Assembly (NCBI RefSeq): GCF_001905735.1
Contig: NZ_LISW01000002.1
Location: 1,524,426-1,588,425, forward strand
Direction of reading: 5' to 3'
Length of the DNA stretch: 64,000 nucleotides
From: Streptomyces sp. CB01249
Lineage (GTDB): Bacteria; Actinomycetota; Actinomycetes; Streptomycetales; Streptomycetaceae
Notes under the pieces: model-generated
What the model was told of the DNA's origin: nothing
What the model saw: the letters and a program-made list of their open reading frames with translations, nothing else
Database searches by the model: none
Translations under genes and position numbers: made by a program
Part shown: piece by piece, positions 57,409 through 64,000 of the stretch
Layout of the letters: each line of letters starts with the position of its first letter
Numbering within the stretch: position 1 is the stretch's first letter

Positions 57409-57437
57409 GGGGGCACGTTCCACCCGAACGTGCCCCC
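57409..57437. terminator. Terminator downstream of esxA
   Basis: Perfect 12-bp stem GGGGGCACGTTC/GAACGTGCCCCC with a 5-base loop, between the converging esxA and DUF397 genes. Confidence 0.8.
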
Positions 57438-57455
57438 ATGCCTACGCGGCGACCC

Positions 57456-57689
57456 CTACGGAAGGTCGAACTCGCCGTCCCTGGCGCCCAGGACGAACGC
57501 CTCCCACTCGGCCTCCGTGTACCTGAGCACCGTGTCCGGGTCCAGAGAGGACCGCATGGCCACCCCGCCACCGGGAAGGTGCGCGATCTCGACGCGCTCC
57601 TCCTCCTGCTCCGTCCCGGGAGCACACAGCCACTTCACCCCCGAGATGTCGAGTGCGTACAGCTCGTCCTTCTCCGCCTGCGTGCCCAT
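57456..57689 (-). CDS. DUF397 protein
   Basis: 77 residues from ATG 57689 with AAAGGAG. Signature VEIAHLPGGGVAMRSSLDPD and YTEAEWEAFVLGARDGEFD. DUF397 proteins usually pair with XRE-type regulators, as in BldB/WhiJ-type developmental switches; here no partner is adjacent. Sits between the WXG100 genes and eccC on the eccC strand. Confidence 0.85.
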   Translation of the reverse strand: MGTQAEKDELYALDISGVKWLCAPGTEQEEERVEIAHLPGGGVAMRSSLDPDTVLRYTEAEWEAFVLGARDGEFDLP

Positions 57690-57787
57690 CGTGAGGGCTC
57701 CTTTCGTACCTGGCTCTGCACGGCACCGTACAGGCAACACGGCGGCCGGGTATCCGCTCCGCCGAAGCCCCGTGACTGCCCCCGCGC

Positions 57788-60700
57788 TCAACCCCGTTCC
57801 GGCAGCCAGCCGGTCTGCACGAGGCTCTTCCCACCGCGCCGGGTCGCCATGCACGCACGCCCCGGCGGCATCGGACGGGCACGCACCGACCCGACCAGAT
57901 CGCCCTCCGCCGGATCGCCCGACAGCACCACCCCCTGCGCTCCCAGCTCCTTGATCCGTTGCAGGAACGGCTCGTACATCGCACGGGACGCCCCGGCGCA
58001 GTTGCGCGCGAGGACGAAGCGCACCCCGGTGTCCCGCGCGAACGGCAGACAGTCCGTGAGCGCGGCGAGCGGGCTGCCCGAACCCGTCGCGACCAGGTCG
58101 TAGTCGTCCACGAGGACGAAGATCCGCGGCCCCGTCCACCAACTGCGCTCCCGCAGCTGCCGTGGCGTGACATCCGCCGGCGGCCGACGCCGCGCGAACA
58201 CCCCGGCCAGCGCCTCCATGTGCGTCGCGAGCGCGTCCGGTGTCGGCGCGTACTCCAGCAGATGGCTCTCCGGTAGGGCGCCCAGCAGCCCCCGCCGGTA
58301 GTCCCCGACGACGAGCTTCGCCTCGTCGGGGGAGTAGCGGCGGGCGATCTGCCGGGCGAGCAGCCGCAGCAGAGCGGTCTTCCCCGATTCGCTCTCCCCG
58401 AACACCAGAAGGAAGGGATCGGCGTCGAAGTCCACGAAGACCGGATCGAGATCGGCCTCGGCGATGCCGATCGCGACACCCCGCTCCGGGAACTCGTCCC
58501 CCTTGGGTAGCCGTTCGGCGGGGAGCACGGCGGGCAGCAGCCGTACGGGCGGGGCAGGCGGACCCGCCCAGTCCGCCCGGATCCGCCCGGCCAGCGCCGC
58601 CGTACGGTCGGGGAGACCGGCCGCGTCCTCCACCGGGCCGAGGCACGGCGACGCGGCCAGGAAGTGCAGCCCCTCCGCCACCTGGCCCCGGCCCGGCACA
58701 CCTGCGGGCACCCGCGCGGCGACCCTCCGGTCGAACTCGGAGTCCGACACGTCACCCAGCCGCAGTTCCAGCCGCCCGGTCAGCTGGTCCTTCAGCGCGG
58801 CCCGCACCTCCAGATACCGGGCGGCGCTGAGCACCACATGCACCCCGTAGCCGAGCCCCCGGGCCGCGATGTCGGTGACGACCGGCTCCAACTCCTCGTA
58901 CTCCGTACGGAAACCGCCCCACCCGTCCACGACGAGGAACACATCGCCCCACGCCTCACCGGGCAGCCCGCCCCGGTCCCGCTCGCGCCGGTACGCGGCC
59001 ATGGAACCGATGCCCCGCGCCCGGAACAGCTCCTCACGGGCCCGCAGCACCCCGGCCACCTCCGCGACCGTACGCCGCACCCGCTCGGGATCCAGCCGCG
59101 AGGCGACCGAGCCCAGGTGCGGCAGGCCCGACAGCGACGCCAGCGCGCCCCCGCCGAAGTCGAGCCCGTAGAACTGGACCTCACGCGGCGTGTGGGTGAG
59201 CGCGAAGGACATCACCAGCGTGCACAGCACCGTGGACTTGCCGGACTGCGGCCCGCCGACCACCAGCATGTGGCCCGCCGCGCCGGAGAAGTCCTGGAAC
59301 AGCACCTCCCGCCGCTGCTCGAACGGCTTGTCCACGAGCCCGAGCGGAACGACCAGCCCACCACGTTCGCCGTTCCCCGCAACGGTGAACCCGCGCTCCG
59401 GGACCGTGACCAGGTCCGGCACCAGCGCGTCCAGACCCGGCGACCGGTCCAGCGGAGGCAGCCACACCTGATGGGCGGGCACACCCTGCCCCTCCAGCCG
59501 CCGCACCACCACGTCGAGCACGGACTCCGCGACGGCGTCGTCCCCGCGCTTCGGGGAAGCGGCCGGAGCGCAGGAAGCATCCGGCACCGGCACCGGCAGC
59601 GCGCTGAACAGCGCTGCCCTGAGGCCCCCCGCCGCCTCCGCGGCAGCCCGCCCGGGCCCACCCGATCGGTACGGCCCCGAGACGTACGCCGCTTTGAAAC
59701 GCGTCAGTTCCCGCGTACCGGTCTTCAGAAACCCCGAACCGGGCACCGGCGGCAGGTCGTACGCGTCCGGCACACCCAGCGCGGCCCGCGACTCCTCCGC
59801 CGAGAACGTGCGCAATCCGATCCGGTACGAGAGGTACGTCTCCAGGCCCCGCAGCCTGCCCTCCTCAAGGCGCTGGGACGCCAGCAGCAGATGCACGCCC
59901 AGCGAGCGGCCGATGCGCCCGATCCGGATGAACGTGTCGATGAAGTCGGGCTGCGCGCTGAGCAGTTCCGAGAACTCGTCGATGACCAGCACCAGCGTGG
60001 CCAGCGGTTCCAGCGCCGTGCCCGCCGCCCGCGCCCGCTCGTACTCGTGGATTCCGGCGAAGTTGCCCGCCGTCCGCAGCAGTTCCTGACGCCGCTGGAG
60101 CTCACCGCGCAGCGCGTCGCCCATCCGGTCGACCAGCGACAGGTCATCGGCCAGGTTCGTGATGACGGCCGCCACATGCGGCATCCCCGCCATCCCCGCG
60201 AACGTCGCCCCGCCCTTGAAGTCCGCGAGCACGAAGTTCAGCGTTTCGGAGGAGTGCGTGACGGCAAGACCGAGCACCAGCGTCCGCAGCAACTCGGACT
60301 TCCCCGAACCGGTCGCGCCCACACACAGCCCGTGCGGACCCATCCCGTCGAGCGCCGACTCCTTGAGGTCGAGCACCACCGGGACACCGTCCTCACCCAC
60401 CCCGATGGGCACCCGCAGCCGCTCCGCGACCGGCCGGGGCCGCCAGGTCCGCTCCACCTCCACCGCACCCGCGTCGCCCAGATCCAGCAGCTCCGTGAAG
60501 TCCAGCGCGGCCAGCAGCGGCTCGTCCCCCTCCCGCCCTCCGGCCCGCAACGGAGCGAGCCGCCGGGCCAGTGCCTCCGCCGCGGGCAGCGACAGCCCGT
60601 CCGGCACACCCGCCCCGCACTCCGCCTCCAGCACACCCGGACGCACCCGCACACACAGCGCGCCGCGCGGCCCCTCCGCGTCACCCGGGGCCACCTCGAC

Positions 60701-61717
60701 CAGCGTCACCCCCCCCACCCCCCCCGCCGCACCCAGCACCGAACCCGGAGCCACCCCCGCCCCATCCAGCACCATGACGACATGCGGCCGGTCCGGCAGC
60801 GGCGCCCCCTCCGGAACGAAACGCCCCCGCCCCTCCAACAGCGCCCCGAGCATCGGCTCCAGCCCAGCCGCATCCCGCGCGAACAGCCTCCTCGTACCGG
60901 CCCCGTCCACCTCACCGGGCACCTGGACATGCGGCAGCCACTTCACCCACTCCCAGTACCCCGCCGCCTCCCGCGCGGCCACCACCGCCACCACCAGGTC
61001 CCGGGGCGAGTGCAGCGTCACCAGCTGCGCCACCAACGCCCGCGCCACCCCCCTGACCGGCTCCGCGCCACCACTCAGCCGCACCCGGTACACCTCCCGC
61101 AGCGGAACGCACAACGGCAGGCCGTCCAGTGAGCCGTGCACCGCCACGAACCGCCGCACCGCGTCCGCGCACACCGGCTCCGGCTCACCCGCGGCGTGCT
61201 CCGGCACCGCCAACGGCGTTGCGAGCCGCTGCCGGCCGAGCCCGATCCGTACCACCCCGAAGTCCGCGTCGCCGGGCCGCCGCTCCCACACCCGGCTCCC
61301 GCCCGCGACCACCGACCACAGCTGACCGGGGGCGGGATGCGTGAACAGCAGACCGTCGCGCTGGGCCCGCGCCGTCCGCCGCACCGCGCGGCGCGCCCGC
61401 GCCAGCCGGGCCAGATAGTCGCCCCGCACATCCGCCGCCCGCCCCTGCGCACCGCGCCGGTGGCGCACCACCTGGGCCACCACCATCGCCAGCGTCGACA
61501 CCAGCATCAGCACACCCATCACCCGCATGAACGGCGGCGCCTGCGGCGAGAAGAAGAACACCACCGACGAGGCCATGCCCAGCACCGGAAGAAGCTGCAT
61601 CAGCACCCCCTCGCGCTGCCCGCGCGGTTCCACCGGCGGCGGCTCCAACAACACCTCTTTCGTGGGAACTTCCGGCGGCAGCAGACGGGGCGGACGCTTC
61701 ACGACGATCTGACTCAC
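57788..61717 (-). CDS. eccC: Type VII secretion ATPase EccC
   Basis: 1309 residues from GTG 61717. Two N-terminal helices (VLPVLGMASSVVFFFS; MRVMGVLMLVSTLAMVVAQVV), then three FtsK/SpoIIIE-type ATPase domains with Walker A GATGSGKSELL, GGPQSGKSTVL and GESESGKTALL; D1 has Walker B VLVIDEFSELL. All three lysines are intact. Motor for WXG100 secretion. A tiny frame M-H-R-stop overlaps its GTG start codon (ATGCACCGGTGA). Divergent from eccD. Confidence 0.93.
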   Translation of the reverse strand: MSQIVVKRPPRLLPPEVPTKEVLLEPPPVEPRGQREGVLMQLLPVLGMASSVVFFFSPQAPPFMRVMGVLMLVSTLAMVVAQVVRHRRGAQGRAADVRGDYLARLARARRAVRRTARAQRDGLLFTHPAPGQLWSVVAGGSRVWERRPGDADFGVVRIGLGRQRLATPLAVPEHAAGEPEPVCADAVRRFVAVHGSLDGLPLCVPLREVYRVRLSGGAEPVRGVARALVAQLVTLHSPRDLVVAVVAAREAAGYWEWVKWLPHVQVPGEVDGAGTRRLFARDAAGLEPMLGALLEGRGRFVPEGAPLPDRPHVVMVLDGAGVAPGSVLGAAGGVGGVTLVEVAPGDAEGPRGALCVRVRPGVLEAECGAGVPDGLSLPAAEALARRLAPLRAGGREGDEPLLAALDFTELLDLGDAGAVEVERTWRPRPVAERLRVPIGVGEDGVPVVLDLKESALDGMGPHGLCVGATGSGKSELLRTLVLGLAVTHSSETLNFVLADFKGGATFAGMAGMPHVAAVITNLADDLSLVDRMGDALRGELQRRQELLRTAGNFAGIHEYERARAAGTALEPLATLVLVIDEFSELLSAQPDFIDTFIRIGRIGRSLGVHLLLASQRLEEGRLRGLETYLSYRIGLRTFSAEESRAALGVPDAYDLPPVPGSGFLKTGTRELTRFKAAYVSGPYRSGGPGRAAAEAAGGLRAALFSALPVPVPDASCAPAASPKRGDDAVAESVLDVVVRRLEGQGVPAHQVWLPPLDRSPGLDALVPDLVTVPERGFTVAGNGERGGLVVPLGLVDKPFEQRREVLFQDFSGAAGHMLVVGGPQSGKSTVLCTLVMSFALTHTPREVQFYGLDFGGGALASLSGLPHLGSVASRLDPERVRRTVAEVAGVLRAREELFRARGIGSMAAYRRERDRGGLPGEAWGDVFLVVDGWGGFRTEYEELEPVVTDIAARGLGYGVHVVLSAARYLEVRAALKDQLTGRLELRLGDVSDSEFDRRVAARVPAGVPGRGQVAEGLHFLAASPCLGPVEDAAGLPDRTAALAGRIRADWAGPPAPPVRLLPAVLPAERLPKGDEFPERGVAIGIAEADLDPVFVDFDADPFLLVFGESESGKTALLRLLARQIARRYSPDEAKLVVGDYRRGLLGALPESHLLEYAPTPDALATHMEALAGVFARRRPPADVTPRQLRERSWWTGPRIFVLVDDYDLVATGSGSPLAALTDCLPFARDTGVRFVLARNCAGASRAMYEPFLQRIKELGAQGVVLSGDPAEGDLVGSVRARPMPPGRACMATRRGGKSLVQTGWLPERG

Positions 61718-61925
61718 CGGTGCATCGATCCTTGGGTGCGGGCGGGTGTGGGGCGGGGCGGAAAGGGGAACAGCGCGCCGACGCATGCGCCCCACCGGAA
61801 GGACCCCCCGCCCCGAAGCGCCCGTGATCCTACGCACTGTCAGAGTTCGCCCCGATCCGCCCGCTAGGGTGACCCGCCCATCGTGCGGACACCGCCGACC
61901 AGCGACGAACAGGGGCCCCCGACAC
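61718..61925. promoter_or_regulatory. Divergent region eccC / eccD
   Basis: 208 bases, no clear operator. Presumed promoters for both genes. Confidence 0.4.
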
Positions 61926-63365
61926 GTGAGTCCGACCGCAACGACCGGCTTCTGCCGCGTCACCGTCGTCACGCCCGACACCCGCATCGACGTCGCTCTT
62001 CCCGAGGACATCGCCGCCGCCGACATCTGGCCCGAGATCCTGCGCCTCACCGGACCCGCCGCACCCGGCACCGCACCCCCCGGCCACCACCTCGTGCGGC
62101 TCGACGGAACGGTCCTGGACGGTGACCGCACGCTCGCCGCACAACGCGTCCTCGACGGCGAGATCCTCACCCTGCGCCCGTTCGCCGCCTCGCTGCCCCC
62201 GCCCGTCTACGACGACGTCGCCGACGCCATCGCCTCGGCCACCGGCCACGACCGCCGTCTGTGGAGCGACGACCTGCTGCGCGGCGCCGCCCCGGCCGCA
62301 GGCGCCCTGCTCCTCCTCCTGGCGGCCCTCGTCCTGTGGCGGGCCGACCCGGTCCGCCACGACCTGCACGGACCGCCCGGAGCCGTCGCGGGCGTCACCG
62401 GACTCCTGTCGGCCACCCTCGCCGCCGTGCGCGCCCGGGTCCACGCCGACCGCGTCACCGCCGCCGCACTCGGCCTGGGCGCCCTGCCCCTCGTCCTCCT
62501 CGGCGGCTCCGGCCTCATCGCCCCGGACCCGGGCGGGGGAGCGGGCCGCCTTCAGTTCCTGCTCGGCTGCGCCGCCGTCCTCGTCGTCTCGGCCGCCCTC
62601 ACCGCGCTCGCCCCGTGCGGCGACGCCCCCTTCGCCGGTGCCGCCCTCCTCGCCGGTGCCGGAGCGCTGGCCGCGTTCGCCGCGATCCTCACCGAGGCGT
62701 CCGCCACCGCCACGGCCTCCGTCTGCGTCCCCGTGTCCCTCGGCCTCATCGCGTTCCTGCCTGGCCTCTCCGCCCGTTTCGCCCGGCTCCCGATCGGGTA
62801 CGCGCCGCCCCGGCCGACCGGCCCCGCTGACGACGAGGGCGAGGGCCCGGATGCCTCGGTCATGGCCCCCGTCGACACCCGCCTCGTCGCGGACCGGGCC
62901 CGGCGCGGCCATGAACTGCTGCTCGGCCTGGCCGGGGGCTGCGCGGGCCTGGCCGCCGCCGCTGCCGCCGTCCTCGGCGCCTCGGACAACACCTGGGCGC
63001 GGCTCCTCGCCCTCGCCGCCGGGCTCGCGCTGCTGCTCCGCGCCCGCCTCTTCCGCTACACCGCCCAGGTCGCCTGCCTGCTGGTCGCGGGCATCGGCGC
63101 GCTCGCCGCCCCGGTCACCGGCCTCGCCCTCACCGCTCAGGGGGACGACCCGGCCCTGTACCCCCGTACGACCGGACTGTGCGCGGCGCTCGTCGTCGGC
63201 GCCCTGCTCCTCGCCGCCGCCGGGGCGACCGTTCCGCGCAAGGGGCTCTCCCCGTTCTGGGGCAGATTCCTGGACCTGGCCGAGAGCGCGCTCCTGCTCT
63301 CCCTCGTCCCGCTCTGCCTCGCCGTCCTGGACCTCTACGCGCGCGCGAGGGCGCTCACCGGCTGA
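61926..63365 (+). CDS. eccD: Type VII secretion membrane protein EccD
   Basis: 479 residues from GTG 61926. N-terminal ubiquitin-like YukD domain (VTVVTPDTRIDVALPEDIAAADI), then about 10-11 closely spaced membrane helices with short loops (e.g. AAGALLLLLAALVLW, LCAALVVGALLLAAAG). Forms the membrane pore scaffold of ESX. Last gene before rpsO. Confidence 0.93.
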   Translation: MSPTATTGFCRVTVVTPDTRIDVALPEDIAAADIWPEILRLTGPAAPGTAPPGHHLVRLDGTVLDGDRTLAAQRVLDGEILTLRPFAASLPPPVYDDVADAIASATGHDRRLWSDDLLRGAAPAAGALLLLLAALVLWRADPVRHDLHGPPGAVAGVTGLLSATLAAVRARVHADRVTAAALGLGALPLVLLGGSGLIAPDPGGGAGRLQFLLGCAAVLVVSAALTALAPCGDAPFAGAALLAGAGALAAFAAILTEASATATASVCVPVSLGLIAFLPGLSARFARLPIGYAPPRPTGPADDEGEGPDASVMAPVDTRLVADRARRGHELLLGLAGGCAGLAAAAAAVLGASDNTWARLLALAAGLALLLRARLFRYTAQVACLLVAGIGALAAPVTGLALTAQGDDPALYPRTTGLCAALVVGALLLAAAGATVPRKGLSPFWGRFLDLAESALLLSLVPLCLAVLDLYARARALTG

Positions 63366-63541
63366 CGGCCGGCGGGGCCGGTCCGGGCGGCTGGTAGTCT
63401 GGCTGTGGCCGTTTGTGTACGCGTTCCCGGTTCGCTCTGGGAGCTGCGCTCATCGGACCCTCGCTCCCGAGTCACCCAAGCTCCCCTGAGAACCAGACCA
63501 GGGGCACTCGTGGGCGCATCGAACACCAAGAGGAGTACCGC

Positions 63542-63832
63542 GTGCCGCTCGACGCCGCTACGAAGAAGCAGATCATGACCGAGTTCGCGACGAAGGAGGG
63601 CGACACCGGTTCCCCCGAGGTCCAGGTCGCCATGCTCTCGCGCCGCATCTCGGACCTGACGGAGCACCTCAAGACGCACAAGCACGACCACCACTCCCGT
63701 CGTGGTCTGCTGATCCTGGTCGGCCAGCGTCGCCGCCTCCTGCAGTACCTGGCCAAGAAGGACATCCAGCGCTTCCGTGCGCTCGTCGACCGCCTCGGCA
63801 TCCGCCGCGGTGCGGCCGGCGGCGCCAAGTAA
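63542..63832 (+). CDS. rpsO: 30S ribosomal protein S15
   Basis: 96 residues from GTG 63542 with AGAGGAG. Conserved [23 protein letters not shown] and [12 protein letters not shown]. Binds 16S rRNA in 30S assembly and pairs with pnp, which should begin just past the window. Confidence 0.96.
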   Translation: MPLDAATKKQIMTEFATKEGDTGSPEVQVAMLSRRISDLTEHLKTHKHDHHSRRGLLILVGQRRRLLQYLAKKDIQRFRALVDRLGIRRGAAGGAK

Positions 63833-63843
63833 GGACGCTGCGC

Positions 63844-63880
63844 AAGGGAGCGGTTCCCTGACTCGGGGAGCCGCTCCCTT
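63844..63880 (+). terminator. Hairpin after rpsO
   Basis: AAGGGAGCGG/CCGCTCCCTT extended by TTCCC/GGGGA pairing, followed by TGCC. In Streptomyces rpsO-pnp this hairpin is the known partial terminator and RNase III target, from memory. Confidence 0.7.
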
Positions 63881-63929
63881 TGCCGTACGTGCGGTACCGG
63901 GGGGAACCTCAGTAACCTGGACGTACAAC

Positions 63930-64000
63930 AACAGACGAGGAGAGGCGCCGCACGGCCGCCGCCGGTCCTCGGTAGTGGCCCCCGGGACAACGCCCGGGAG
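63930..64000 (+). promoter_or_regulatory. Start of probable pnp 5' leader (Actino-pnp-like)
   Basis: After GACGAGGAGAGG the sequence runs into GGTAGTGGCCCCCGGGACAA and a CCCGGG/CCCGGG hairpin at 63981-63998. Actinobacterial pnp leaders carry a conserved structured Actino-pnp RNA motif. The gene itself is beyond the edge, so this is only a suggestion. Confidence 0.4.

Noticed and set aside
61718..62170. Upstream extension of EccC by about 150 residues
   Set aside because: The extension is antisense to eccD and its leader, has an Arg/Pro-rich shadow composition, and the normal EccC N-terminus begins at the GTG 61717.

Overview
This 64 kb window is a very GC-rich actinomycete chromosome segment, almost certainly from a Streptomyces. 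The evidence is extreme third-position GC, GTG/TTG starts, GGAGG ribosome sites, hairpin-only terminators, and a gene order that matches (from memory) the S. coelicolor stretch running from the SCO566x genes through dxr/ispG, proS, nusA-infB-truB and the ESX cluster to rpsO-pnp. No insertion sequence, prophage, tRNA, rRNA or CRISPR array was seen.

Layout. Bases 1-7.4 kb: a gene tail, a secreted serine hydrolase, a translationally coupled GDPD/histidine kinase/LuxR response regulator unit, a COG1816 deaminase (possibly the aminodeoxyfutalosine deaminase of menaquinone synthesis), a proline-rich DUF4190 membrane protein, a NADAR-fold protein and an unknown small protein. Bases 7.4-10.2 kb: a secreted GH18 chitinase behind a DasR-type operator, overlapping tail to tail with a PAP2 phosphatase, and a probable 6C-family small RNA. 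Bases 10.2-17.5 kb: a GABA-catabolism neighbourhood (gabT, a VirD4/TraG-like P-loop ATPase, a PucR activator, gabD-like dehydrogenase). Bases 17.7-21 kb: an acyl-CoA dehydrogenase and an EPSP-synthase paralogue. Bases 21-28.4 kb: MEP-pathway dxr and ispG flanking a site-2 protease, two GNAT acetyltransferases and proS.

Bases 28.4-42.4 kb: a phosphotransferase-fold protein lacking key catalytic residues and a coupled ferritin-like/lipoprotein pair sit divergently beside the translation cluster rimP-nusA-ylxR-infB-ylxP-rbfA-truB. Between truB and ribF is a 1201-residue protein with a degenerate trypsin-like domain fused to a P-loop NTPase and a long helical-repeat tail. It is the least explained large gene here. 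The leader of infB carries three tandem 11-bp repeats that form a chain of overlapping micro-ORFs.

Bases 42.4-48.6 kb: a five-gene peptide ABC importer (binding protein, two permeases, two ATPases) with stop/start overlaps and a strong hairpin after the binding protein. Bases 48.6-63.4 kb: a type VII (ESX/WXG100) secretion locus: MinD-like ATPase, unknown protein, EccE, EccB, MycP, two WXG100 proteins, a DUF397 protein, EccC and EccD. Bases 63.5-64 kb: rpsO, its terminator, and the start of what is probably the pnp leader.

Together the genes are mostly conserved core-chromosome functions: isoprenoid precursors, translation, riboflavin cofactors, peptide and chitin acquisition, GABA use and ESX secretion. 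The least ordinary parts are the trypsin-NTPase protein, the putative 6C RNA, the infB leader, the inactive-looking kinase-fold protein and the EPSPS paralogue with an altered active-site loop.
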